Positions 1 through 10,949 of a DNA stretch of 64,000 bases are shown in pieces; the first letter of the stretch is position 1, and each line of letters opens with the position of its first letter. The stretch is from Trachythela sp. YZ-2020 (taxonomy: Eukaryota; Cnidaria; Anthozoa; Malacalcyonacea; Clavulariidae): the NCBI GenBank assembly GCA_016169945.1, contig JADLSH010000333.1, positions 1,798,001-1,862,000 on the forward strand, given 5' to 3'. The notes below the pieces were generated by a model, which worked only from the letters and a program-made list of their open reading frames with translations, was not told where the DNA came from and searched no databases. The position numbers were made by a program, and so were the translations under genes.

Positions 1-1157
1 AAGCTAAATTTCGACCATTAGAAGTCTTTCAAGATATTAAAGATATTAAAAGATATTAAAGATTGTTTGATTTGAACTGAAGTATGACTGGAGGTATGTT
101 TGGGATTAAACTTTTAGTATTTTTGATTCTGTAATGTTTAGTCGGCAAAATAGCCCACTGTTAAAAAGCTTATTTTGTAAGGATTCCAATGGTGTTAATT
201 TCATTGCCAGGGGGTAAATATTTTGCAAAGGAGATCGTACTCACTCAAAGTGCTCTTGCGACAACTTGCGACAACATAATTAAAATGCGACCGACCAGAA
301 AGAGTTAACCAGAGTTCTTCTTTGCTTTCAGAGTTGATCGTTGTTATTGTCGAACACTTGTATATATGACAGAAAGTATTTTGCTTAATTGGCCTTGGGT
401 CACTTTTTCAGCCAGAAAACCAAATTATCATATTAATATTATGTTCGTACACCACATTTTGTCCGTTTGCAGGTTCATTTCGTAGTATTATCTGCAATAA
501 AATACAGTATATGCTCATTATTGTATGAAAATTTAACAAAATTGTATAGTAATTATAAAATGTAGCAGGTCTAGGGTATTTTGATGGCCAGTATATGCAC
601 ACAATACTTAAGTGATTTTTATTTGACATATTTGTTGACATTATATAGAATGTCATACACTGACTGACCAATAAGGATTAACGATTTTTACGTTAAATTT
701 AGTAGATTTAGACACTGTCATTACTTATACCTTATTTTAGTGTCCATTCGTATATCCATGGCTATTTTCCATTGCTATACGCAGTCAATCTGGCATGAAA
801 CGGTGACCCTGAAATAACCAAAGTAAAAGTCAGTACAAAGAGTTAATTTAGCTATATACACGAGATGAGGGCAATAGTCATTGGGGAAGGGAAATTAAAG
901 TATAGAACAAATTCAAAAAAGAAAAACTAATCTATCGACTAACCTACCTTTGTAAAGTATTGAAGGTGTGGCCATCTGGGAATCCTTCTTCTACCCCTAC
1001 TAAATAGGGACATCCACCCCTCCGAGGAGTGGAATGATTACTTATGTATAAATGCAATTGTGATAAAATTGAAGTTTACAATATGGATTGAAAAACGAAA
1101 TAGAATGAGTGTTGTTCTGCACTTATAGCTTTACTAAATTACAATATACTTATCTGA
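1..1157. other. Non-coding flank of the Helentron, candidate terminal hairpin
   Basis: No coding region is supported; short open frames here are AT-rich and have no recognisable domain. If the Helentron on the minus strand ends in this stretch, its 3' terminus lies here. An imperfect stem (arms CCACCCCTC and GAGGAGTGG) sits at 1014-1032, about 125 bases past the last stop codon of the element. Helitron-type elements end in a short hairpin, so this is a candidate, but no diagnostic terminal sequence was found and the boundary is unproven. Confidence 0.35.
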
Positions 1158-4100
1158 TTAAATTAATGACACGAAAATAGGCTTATGGTCGCTAAAGTAT
1201 GATTCCAAAACACCACTATTTTTAATTCTTTGAGGAGTATTAGTGTAAATGTGATCTATTTGTGTTTTATAGTCAGTTGTGACGTGATTAATTAGTTGCA
1301 CGTATTGCTTTTCTTCGATTTCTTCGAGTACTTACAAAGTGTATTCAATAAACCTAGAAATTTTTACCTTCGATTTAGAGCGATAAATTCCTACAATATG
1401 TAAATTAGGTACTGGTTGGGTTAGTCTTGTCACAGTTATTTCGACGTCATTATAGTTACACCTGAGAGGTTGTGATAAAAGTTGTACATTCTCTTTTACA
1501 TAAACAGTAGTTCCATAAGGTGTTCTCGTACCATGTGGTATAAAATCATTTCTGAAAAGTTGAAAGCTAGGAATGTGATACAATTCACTATTGTCATTAC
1601 TACACAGGGCAGTTTCCACAAACATATTAATATCAGCTGCTTTTACATTGTAATCACTAGCAACATCCGGAAAGTGCAGATGTAACGATCTCACATTCTG
1701 AAATAGTATCTTAAATGTTCCACTTGTATCTTTATAAAGAAAAGGAATATGACTGTTCAGTAGAGAATTTTGTCTGAGTCTTGCCATTTCTTCTTGTACT
1801 TTCTTGCTCACAGCTATTTTATTTTCATTCAGATTAAGAATATGTAATCCAGAAATGCTTCTAAGTCTACTTAGTGCAACATAATGCATGTGTTCTCGTT
1901 TTGATGAGGGAAGATCAACAACAGCTTCATTCAATGTATCTCCTTGACAACGGTGAATAGTTTTGGCTGCTGATCGTCTCAAAGGAAATTGTCTGCGAAT
2001 AACTTGTACTTGATGTTTTCGAAACTGTCTAGTGACTTCCAAAATTGGAACCCAATTTTTTTCCACATTCTGGTTGTAAAGATGAGAGTATTCTCTGCGA
2101 AAATCATTTCCAATATATTGTTCTTTAAATAGAACCCAAATAATACTTGGTCTTGATGAACCTGGTACTCGGTAGTCAACTTGTTTAATTATACACTCAG
2201 CACCGTTGGTCATGCCATCAACAACTGACACATTTGTCGTAAGATCATACTTGGCTTCCTTAAGAATTGAACAAATTGAATACAGTCCCATGGTTTTGGA
2301 AGGATCATTTGGGATTTGCTTTTTAACTCTTTCTTTCAAATCATCAGATAAATCTCCAAGAACAATGTCTATTGCTTTAACTGCAACCTTATCATTTGTT
2401 GATGTATTAAAAATTTCAAGATTATGTTGATTTACTGCCATATTGGTACTAAATAAGTGGGTAGAAGCTATTGGATAATCAGGATGCTCTTGACTGAGCT
2501 TCAATATTCGTTCTTTTAACACGTTAACATCATCTTCAGTATGTTTTCCTTCCCTTATTCGATTCAAAATTTCAGCAAAATCTTTGTCGTCTCTTTGTCG
2601 CATAACCTGTGACAATTCAAACATTTGAAAATATTGCCAAAGGTTCGTCGCTAATGCATTATAGCTTTCGTTTGAGTTCTCAAATATCCAATGATCAAAG
2701 ACTGGTTTTAGTTGAAATAAGTCACCAACAGTTATTATACTAAGACCACCAAATGGTTCTTTTGTGCCCATTATCTGTTGCAATCGTAAGTCAAGAAAAT
2801 TAAACATCCCACTGCCTACCATAGAGATCTCATCAATAAAAATAACTTGCATTCTCTGTAATTGAGATCTTATAGTATTTAATCTGTCTCTATCAAGCGT
2901 GCAATAATTAAATCCTCTGTTTGCAGGAATTTTAAAGGCAGAATGAAGTGTATTTCCTCTTATGTTAAATGCAGCTTTACCTGTAGGTGCTACTTTAATA
3001 ACACTGACATCGTCCGGATCATTTACAGGTTGACCATTTAAATATCTTATAAGTGCTTCATACAGGGCATTTGTAACAGTACTTTTACCAACACCAGCAC
3101 CACCGCTTAAGAACAATCTCAGTGGTTGTTTACCAGTTTTAACAGAATTTAGTACATGGTAAAAGAACTCCTTTTGTTCAATATTAAGCGATTGAACAAG
3201 TTTTCTAAAATCAGCATCTTTCAGTCGTTTCACAACAAGTCCTTCATCATCGTTTGTTCTTGGGTATATACCAATGTCATTTATCAAGTCATATTCAACA
3301 TGCTGTTTATCTTTGCCAGGATCAAAACATCCAAATAGTTCACTTACTTTTGGACCAATTTCTTTGTCTTGTTCATCTCTATGTTGTGTATTAGGAGCAA
3401 CGTTACCAAATGCCTCACTTTCAATGTCTTGCACTGCCTTATCAAGAACGTCTGAATGATTCTCGTACTGTTTTCTGTTTTTCTCTATCACATCTTTGAC
3501 AGTTTCAAATCGATCCTGGTAGGTTTGGAAATCTTTTAGAAGATCCTTCTTTTCATTTCTCCAAGGAGTGTAAAGCATAATTTGTTCTCTACAATAGTTT
3601 TCTGGATCTTTTTTTTTATTGAATCTAACTGAACGTATAATTCTTGGCTTTTTTCTCTTCACCAGTGTTATTCCTCCTTTCATTTCATATTCATCACGAT
3701 CATGTAATGTGTCGTCATTATCAGAAAGATCATCATCTACATTATCATTGAGAAAATTTTCTAAAAGATAATCATCTGTCAAATTTGTTAAGTTAGTATT
3801 TGGTTTAACTGGTTTCTGTTCATTGCTCTCACTTTTGCAATTAAACCATGCCACAAAGTCTGCCAAACACAAATTTTCCAACTGCTTTGGTCTTCTCTGA
3901 TATCTCTTGATGGCATTATCTGACTCAATATCAAGAGAATGATCGGGTAGTTCCTTAATTTTATCCATGCTTTTAACTAAGAATGTTCTTTCATCTGGGT
4001 CAGATGTATTGATAAATTGGAACTCTCGAGATGATCGTCTCAAAGGCATTTGCATCACTAAGTAGACAGCCTCTTGTGCACTTATTTCAACAGCATTGAG

Positions 4101-4367
4101 AAATTTGTTACCAATATGTCTCACTTTGTTAACAATATTCTTATTGCCTTCTTTTGCTTCTTCACATGCCTTACGAAGTAACTTGCTCATTCCTCTTTGA
4201 CCTTTAGTAATATATGAAAGGATATAAACGGCACAAGCATAAGGATCTAATACGAACTGAATATCCATGTTAGCTTTCCAAGCTTTTAGTAAGTTTGGGT
4301 TATAACAGTTGATTCTAATCTCAGCTGGCGATCGTTTCAATAACAAAGTGTTATGTTTAAGAGAGAG
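1158..4367 (-). pseudogene. Helentron helicase with C-terminal endonuclease domain
   Basis: This is the C-terminal half of the transposon protein. The helicase is PIF1-like (superfamily 1B): Walker A GGAGVGKS lies at about 3083-3108 and Walker B FIDEISM at about 2820-2846, with later helicase motifs including a HRCQGDT-like segment. After the helicase, at about residue 890, an EEP endonuclease fold starts (FQNVRSL, then FVETAL). The open frame stops at TAA 1332-1334, but the same frame continues for another 57 codons to TAA 1158-1160 and contains the EEP end signature SDHKP. The central GDFN-type segment expected in EEP nucleases is missing between these parts, so the nuclease is both interrupted and internally deleted. 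The frame begins within a longer protein; the TTG at 4346 is not a real start. Helicase assignment is firm; EEP assignment is strong from motif order. Confidence 0.88.
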
Positions 4368-5129
4368 TCTTATATAGCCTTTAGATATTGGTGTTCTGAT
4401 AAATCTAACTTTTCGAGAAATTCATGAAAGGTCATGGTTTCATCAGCTTTGATAGAGTCTAATAATGAACGTATCCGTCCTAAAGCTTTCTTTAACATAT
4501 CTGTGACATTTTTGTCCATATCAGTCCCAGATAAAGGCTCTAAAATCATAGTTCTCGGCATTGGCATTAGGAAAATTAAATCTGCAAACAGCATCTCTTC
4601 TTTTGCCGTTTAGTGTTTATGCCTTTGTAAGTTTACGAGTTCAGTTAAATCATCTGAGTCAGCTGTGCATGATACGTAGCTATCTACAAACTTGATAATA
4701 TCTTCATCGGAATCTTTGCCATACTCGGGTGCGTTTTTGATCCAGAATAATCCATGGATATGTGGAGAACCTCTTTGTTGGATTCAACACGATAGAAAAA
4801 GTCAATAACCTCTCCAATTGGATGACATGAACTTTTAATAAAATTGTGAATAAATCCGTGCACCATATGTTCAAAAATTCCGGCACATGTGACGGGATCT
4901 TTCTGTATCAGTTCAGACTTCTTTTGCCATGTCATTTGTTTCACCTCATCGTCAGTATAGTTTTGTTGTCAATAAGACGACCAAGAATTTTAATCAAATG
5001 AATCCATCGTGTTTCAGCAGCTGAAAATGAACAGAACCATGTAGGTGTCCCAAGTTGACGAATCATTGCAAATAGATCCTTCTTGCATCTTTCAAAGTAT
5101 GGAGGGGAACCGCGTAAATTTCTTAAAAC
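4368..5129 (-). pseudogene. Helentron Rep (HUH nuclease) region, frameshifted
   Basis: Three overlapping frames together match a Helitron-type Rep domain: LRGSPPYFE and [17 protein letters not shown] in 4941-5132, then DPVTCAGIFEHMVHG and HPIGEVIDFFYRVE in 4770-4944, then the segment leading to the helicase in 4370-4700. Rep would nick and rejoin single-stranded transposon DNA through an HUH motif and tyrosines. The frames are separated by a one-base loss near 4963 and by a two-base insertion near 4770 that falls inside the His-hydrophobic-His motif itself, so the metal-binding site cannot be read in one frame. A further TA insertion near 4369 separates Rep from the helicase. Nothing suggests programmed frameshifting; all three are simple indels. 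Confidence 0.82.
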
Positions 5130-5464
5130 CATAGGCGGATTTTCAGATTTTGCTCTGGGGGTGCTGTGAATTTTTAGGGGTTAAAATTTTTTGGGGGGAG
5201 GGTGAGGGACAGGGGTGCGAGCACGCACAAGCAACTGTCACAGGCAAGGGGGGCATGGGGGGGTGAATGGGTAGCAATTTAGAAATTTGGTTTTGATCCT
5301 ATTTTGGTTTTAAATCTTTATAGTAACTCACACTTTCAATCACACTACAAACATTCATTTATATTTTCGGGGTAATATTTTTTTTGGTGGAAAACCTTGG
5401 AAAAAATATTTAAACCAAATATTTTTACCAGAGAATCGCACGGCCTGCGAAAAAACCTTCTATG
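5130..5464. mobile_element. hAT-like non-autonomous MITE inside the Rep gene
   Basis: A 335 bp insertion with an exact 8 bp target duplication, CTTAAAAC, at 5122-5129 and 5465-5472. Its ends start CATAGGCGG and, inverted, CATAGAAGG, an imperfect terminal inverted repeat. An 8 bp duplication with short C-rich ends fits the hAT superfamily. The insert has no coding capacity and contains G-runs at 5170-5260. It separates the Rep frame from the upstream OTU/DUF6570 frame; the last 13 residues of that upstream frame are encoded by the MITE. Removing it conceptually leaves the Helentron protein continuous at this point. Confidence 0.85.
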
Positions 5465-8223
5465 CTTAAAACTCTGAATCCTTCATCTAAATTAATTAGC
5501 TTGTTAACAGAATTTTCTGACTTTAAATCTCCAGCTGTGTAAGTTTTACCTTTGGTTTTACACTTACGCAATGATAAGCTTGCACTTCCTTGAATTTGTC
5601 TGATCTGTAATTTTTTTAATTTGTAAAAAATATTTGGCACACACTGAGCAACTCTTCTATCCTGACTTCGTAATTCCCATTTACAAATTGTACTATAGTG
5701 GACAGGCACAAGTCTTTCACTGTTATCAGTTTGACGTTTGCCACAGTAAATGGTAGGAAAGGACAGAAATTCAGCATCTTTATCCATAAATACACCAAGT
5801 GGTCTATTTCCTTCTCCTGGAGCAAAACTTATTATTTTATCACCATCTTGAGTAATGTCAGGTTCTTGTAATAATGTATCCATAACACCTGATGGTCGTT
5901 CAGTTACTTCACACCACTCATCATCAGTGTCATTGGAGTTGTTACTTGTTCGTGTCTCTACTGTTTCTTGATTTTTAGTTTTCAAATCGTTTGACAGATT
6001 CTCTGAAGTATCATTGGTGTTCTTAGCAATAAATTCTGACCACTCCTCATCATCATTGACTGGATTTGACACATAATTATCCATTACTTGTATTCCTTCG
6101 TTCTTGAATATTTCACTAGTGCAAACCAAGTATTGAGCAGCATGTAAAACCTTGGAAGGTCTAACATTCTGAAATTGATAATGATGTTTGTATCCGAGCC
6201 GTCGTTTCAATTTTATTGGTATAGTTTGTGACTCATTAATTGGTCTTGGTAAAACGCTAACGGTTGTGTTAACATCAGCAGGAACGTTAACTACATTCCC
6301 ATGAATACTTAATTGACCTCCACTAGGCAATTCCCGTACCTGCATAAAAGGTATTCTTGGCGAAATTAATCTTTCTTCAAGAGGTGTTAAATTCTTTAAG
6401 ACCTCGGGCTTTTCTGGGAAAGTCATTTTGTTTGCCTTTGCACAACTTGGTAGTTTCCCAACTTTTAAGTTTGAGTGACATGTACCACATATCCATTCAG
6501 TGTTATCAATGCTCTTCAGACCAGTAATACACAAATCAAGGACTTCTTTTGAACAAGATTTATATAAAGAAACATTGCATTCAGTAACAGATGATCTATA
6601 CCATAATTGGTCACAACATGTACAAATGTATTCTGGTCCAACACTTATGTTCTTATGAAATAATTCAGTTGCTTTTGTTAGGTTGATTCGTGTCTGTGGA
6701 GCTTCACGTAAATTATCATTCGAATTATCTTCTACTTTCTTGTATTTATTCATCTTACTAGTTCCATTTTCACTACAATCTAACTTTCTTTTAAAATATT
6801 GCCTTTTTTTACTATCTTTAACTCTTTCCGAATAATGCTGCTTGTACATAGTATTTGACAATTTTGTCGATTCTGGAACCTTTGCACGATTTGATTTTCT
6901 GTATGTTTTAGTGGCAGTTTTATTTGATTCTTTAACCTTTTCAGGATTTAACTTTCTATATGTTGCAGTGGCTGTCTTAAAAATCTCTTTTGCTTTTTCA
7001 GGATTTGATTGTCTGTATGTTGCAGTGGCTTTTTTAGAAATCTCTTTTGCTTTTTCAGGATTTGATTGTCTGTATGTTGCAGTGGCTGTCTTAAAAATCT
7101 CTTTTGCTTTTTCAGGATTTGATTGTCTGTATGTTGCAGTGGCTGTCTTAAAAATCTCTTTTGCTTTTTCAGGATTTGATTGTCTGTATGTTGCAGTGGC
7201 TTTTTTAGAAATCTCTTTTGCTTTTTCAGGATTTGATTGTCTGTATGTTGCAGTGGCTGTCTTAAAAATCTCTTTTGCTTTTTCAGGATTTGATTGTCTG
7301 TATGTTGCAGTGGCTTTTTTAAAAATCTCCTTTGCTTTTTCAGGATTTGATTGTCTGTATGTTGCAGTGGCTTTTTTAAAAATCTCTTTTACCTTTTCAG
7401 AATTTGACTGTTTGTATGTTGCAGTGGCTTTTCGCCAAGACTCCCTAATTTTTCGAGGATTCGAGTTCTTGTATTTTTTATTATACGACTTTTTTCTCTC
7501 GCTTTCTTTCTTTTTAAATTTGTTATCCGACCTTCTTTCTTTCATGTATTCCTTCATATACTGTTTTCTTTTTTGCTTATTTTTAGTTGAGACAGATTTT
7601 TCAGACGAAATTTTACTGTTTGGTTTCAGTTTGTCATTTGCTGTCTGATTTCTATTTTGTTCAGAAGCAGATTGTTCAATTGACGATGTAGAAACATAAT
7701 GCAGTTGGTCAAGATGTCCGATATAAATATCTCTTACATTTCCCCCAGGCTGAGCGTAAATAGAGCTTACAACTGTAATTTCAGTAAAATTTTGTGCACT
7801 TTCTGTGATGTGAATTCTCAAATTATTTGCATTCGCAACTGCCTGTATGATAATATGGTCTGCCCATGTGCCTAGCCTTGACATATTCTGTAAATATTGC
7901 GACCATGATTGTTCAGTATTATACTCTATGAAATGTTCTGGGCAGTTTATTAAATGTTGGATTGCAAGAGCTCTTATTTGGGCGTGACGACTTTCTGTTC
8001 TGTAAAGTTGGTGGCTTACACTACGAAATAAACAGTTACCATCACCGACAATGTTTACTGGCTTTCGTCCTATTCGAGCTAGTCTTGTGGTCAAAATAGA
8101 CATATATGAAGTATTTTCGGGACCTGGGTTTAATTCTATATCACCGCACATAAATAAGAAACATCTGTCTGACGTCTTTATTCTTTGTATATTACATTTA
8201 CTAGTGCTCACAACATTATCCAT
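5465..8223 (-). CDS. Helentron N-terminal part: 2A-like, OTU peptidase, 19-aa repeats, DUF6570-like
   Basis: A long open frame of about 920 codons. I place the start at ATG 8223-8221; an upstream TTG in the same frame is not needed. Residues about 23-35 end in GDIELNPGP, a 2A-like motif. An OTU-type fold follows, with Asp and Cys in GDGNCLF (about residues 61-64) and the catalytic His in LHYVS (about residue 175). Residues about 265-495 are Lys-rich tandem 19-mers. Next come Cys pairs (CTCC, CGTC) and a segment with LTPLEERLISPRIPFM and GGQLSIHGNVVNVPADV that matches the DUF6570 region found upstream of Rep in Helitron proteins. The frame is open up to the MITE at 5464. OTU proteins cleave ubiquitin-type isopeptide bonds; in Helentrons the role is unknown, perhaps protein processing. 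Confidence 0.85.
6885..7490 (-). repeat. 57 bp (19-residue) tandem repeat array in the OTU protein
   Basis: Exact 57 bp periodicity is visible, for example repeat starts at 6961, 7018, 7075, 7132, 7189, 7246, 7303 and 7360. Each unit encodes KATATYRQSNPEKAKEIFK or a close variant, with T for the first K and S for F. About seven central units are nearly identical and the flanking units diverge, the usual picture of recent homogenisation in the middle of an array. The reverse strand is also open across the array; that is a by-product of the periodicity, not a gene. Confidence 0.93.
8119..8145 (-). other. 2A-like ribosome-skipping motif at the N-terminus of the Helentron protein
   Basis: Codons for GDIELNPGP match the D-x-E-x-N-P-G-P consensus of 2A peptides, with the usual upstream hydrophobic stretch (CFLFMC). 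In 2A sequences the ribosome fails to join the final Gly-Pro bond, releasing a short upstream peptide and continuing with the rest. Here that would release about 34 residues and start the OTU-bearing product at Pro. Motif match is seen directly; activity is inferred. Confidence 0.8.
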
Positions 8224-10424
8224 AATGCTGTTTGACTTAAACAATTTGTGTTACTATTTCGTTTACCATACTATTTTTTACTCATGTGTTCAATTGTTTA
8301 TTTGCAATTTTGCATTTTACTCATAGACTTAGCATTAAAGAAATTTTATAAATTTGTTATATGTATTTGTTTTGTTGTGAATATCTTAAACAAATCTTGC
8401 AGCAAGATGATTTAGGAATAATCTGCGTAATAAACCGTTTATTATTGTTTTCTATTGCATTTTGCTCAAATCAGCGATTGTAACATGTATCATAACCTTT
8501 TGCTGATTAAATTACTGTTAACTGAAATTATTGACAACACGGCAATGCCTTTTGTTATTATTTGATGCATTTACATGTTGAAACATTTTCTGGTAAAGAG
8601 CAATGCGCTTCTTTGTCTCAAAATTACGTTTATATTGCACATGTTTTCAGAATCAGAATATGTTCAAGAATCATATTGAATTAGTGACTTGCCAAGGTCA
8701 CGTTCTGTTTCAGTAGTTTTACTCTGTATTTTGCACGTGTTCAGTAGTCTCACTTCAGTTTGCAATAGTTTGACGTTTTTCATAGCAGTTTTCATAGCAG
8801 GTTTTATAGCAGTTTTGATGAGCTTTGATAGACGTCTATGATCATTGAAACTTTGCTTTTAGTAAAAAAAAATTATTTGTAATCTTGAGAGAGGACAAAG
8901 TTATCGAGGCAATGAATGTTGTGGATGAATAGTTGCAGACTTGCAGTAAATATTACGTTGTCGTTGTGTACTTGTGTTGAAAGAAAAACATTCGTTAATC
9001 GTTATGTTTATGACTTATACTCAGTATTAAGTTATAGAAGGACAAAGAGTAAAGAGTAGTTTATATACATGTATGATATAGTTTAGTTTTGTAAATATTA
9101 CAGGGTTCATATTATTATTAAATGTTGTGTTGAAAATTTTGTTTACAGTAATATGACTCTACTGTATATGTCTGTACTCTATAATTCTGGACTGTCACTT
9201 CAAATTTTGCACAATGACAATGCATATAAACAGTACTGTTGTTTACGTTCACACTTAAAATGTAATTATTTATATCACAGAAAATCAGAATTATACATCC
9301 CAATCCAATTATATCCCATCAATTTAAGGTATACTGTAAAGTTTAAATTAACACGACTATTGGGACTGCAGGCTTTGCAGCACAACATACACGTATGATC
9401 CCGTTTTATACCATAGAGGTTATAATATAAATCGGATACTATAGTGTGCACTGTTTTGATAGTTCATAATACAGATTACAGATCGAATACATGCAGTATA
9501 CTATATATATCCAGCCATCGACTTGCACAAGTTTATTGACATTGTCCCTATAGTTCATAAGGCTATAGTTGTATTTGCAATAATATAGCCTTTAAACTGC
9601 TACCACATTTACCTTCCTTATCATTTATATAATCTGCAAACTCGCATTTGAGATACAGTCTTTAAATATTTTGTCATAATCATATTCTCGAAAGCAAATG
9701 TCAAATAATAATGCTCGGGAAGCGAAAATAAGTGAATTTCTACAATCTTTCCCGTTGATTATCCAGTACTGAAGGCACGTTGGTAAGTCAGTTATAATGA
9801 CTGATTTCTCTCCGGTTCATCGACATATAGTTATACTATATATTGATAATTTGATATAATGATGTCTTGTCGCTAGACTCGCTACACCGCACATGTACGA
9901 ATCTCGCAGTCACCTAGCGGCCACACACTTGATAGCGCACACACATTTGTGCTTGCACAAAAAATCGCATGTTCCGGGGGAAAGTTCGCCAATTTAATGT
10001 CAATTCAACGTCTTCAGCAAATGTTTCAAGTTCAATATAAAGACTCTAATTCAGCATAGTTTGTGTAAAGTCACCATAAGATCAAAATAATATTTAAAGA
10101 AAAATGTGAAGTCCTGTCTTGAAGGACTAAATCACTAAATGTTAATGAATTTAAAAAGAAACATAAATTGTATTCACTCCCCGGAAAGTTTACACTATGA
10201 TTGAATGAATGAATGAATGAATGAATGAATGACTGACTCGTTTGAATTTTCGCCACTCACCACAATATTGCAAAGTTTCGAAGAAACTTTGCACTAAAAA
10301 GAAAAACTAGTGATCCAAGGATAGTGCAAAGTTTTAAAAGACAAATGCTATGTTATATGGTTAATATCATTATTAACAATTTTCCTCGTTTCTGATTGGC
10401 TAAGAACATCAAAATGTTCTCTTA
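8224..10424. other. Intergenic AT-rich stretch, no gene supported
   Basis: Possible 5' leader and upstream flank of the Helentron, then unassigned sequence. Only short open frames are present and none shows a domain. A (TGAA)n-type microsatellite lies at about 10199-10232. Three near copies of TTCATAGCAG or TTTATAGCAG occur at about 8777-8815. Nothing else stands out. Confidence 0.5.
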
Positions 10425-10500
10425 ATTCTTTTTACTATGGGTATTTGGGAGAAAATACCACATGTGGTATTTTCTCCCAAATACCCCTAGTAAAAATTGA
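10425..10500. repeat. Long palindrome with a perfect 48 bp core
   Basis: Positions 10439-10486 form a perfect palindrome centred on ACATGT, with half-site GGGTATTTGGGAGAAAATAC. The symmetry extends, with one mismatch, to about 10427-10499 (TTTTTACTA on the left, TAGTAAAAA on the right). There is almost no spacer. It could be a foldback MITE end-to-end remnant. Confidence 0.9.
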
Positions 10501-10564
10501 GCAACGTCAATTGAGTAAAATTGGGTAAAAATTTAGTAAAAATTGTTAATAATAATATTAATAC

Positions 10565-10695
10565 GAAATAGCACTTGTTCTCGAAGTATTAATGAAAAAT
10601 TGCACTTGTGTTTGGCGAAATATTCGAAATATTAAGAATATTTCGCCAAACACACATGCAATTTTTCATTAATACTTCTCGAACCGTGCTATTTC
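10565..10695. repeat. Second near-perfect inverted repeat (foldback)
   Basis: Arms of about 60 bases starting GAAATAGCAC on the left and ending GTGCTATTTC on the right pair across a short centre near 10630, which itself contains GAATATTTCG and its complement. It lies 65 bases from the preceding palindrome; the two may belong to one compound foldback element. Confidence 0.85.
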
Positions 10696-10949
10696 CTATA
10701 CTTATAGTGCATCCATGTTGTGTTGTGTTGTGTTGATATTTGCATATTACGTATTTACACGAGCAATTTTTATTTGGCAATTATTTTTCCTTTACTATTT
10801 TTATTTGCCCTTGAAAATTGATGAAATGTGACAAGCTTTTGAAAAGCTAGCATGCCAGTTTTCCAACAAGTACACTTGTCAATGAAAAGCTTGTAATATT
10901 CCATCATTCGTAATTATAAATTCGCGATGAGTGATTTTGCCAATATATT

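Larger units (their letters stand above)
1158..8223 (-). mobile_element. Decayed Helentron (Helitron2-like) rolling-circle transposon, coding span
   Basis: On the minus strand the parts appear in this order: a 2A-like peptide, an OTU-type cysteine peptidase, Lys-rich 19-residue repeats, Cys-rich motifs with a DUF6570-like region, a Rep (HUH) region, a PIF1-like helicase and an endonuclease/exonuclease/phosphatase (EEP) tail. OTU plus a C-terminal AP-endonuclease-like domain is the known signature of Helentrons, as opposed to canonical Helitrons. The coding span is interrupted by a 335 bp MITE, a 1-base deletion near 4963, a 2-base insertion at the HUH motif near 4770, a 2-base insertion near 4369 and an in-frame stop at 1332-1334. 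The copy is therefore inactive. Terminal boundaries were not located. Confidence 0.88.

Noticed and set aside
6842..7648. 268-codon plus-strand open frame
   Set aside because: It is the antisense of the 57 bp repeat array in the Helentron protein; the periodicity keeps it free of stops. Its composition (FAFSGFDCLYVAVA repeats) has no independent support.
10071..10256. Minus-strand frame with SFIHSFIHSFNHS
   Set aside because: Encoded by the (TGAA)n microsatellite.
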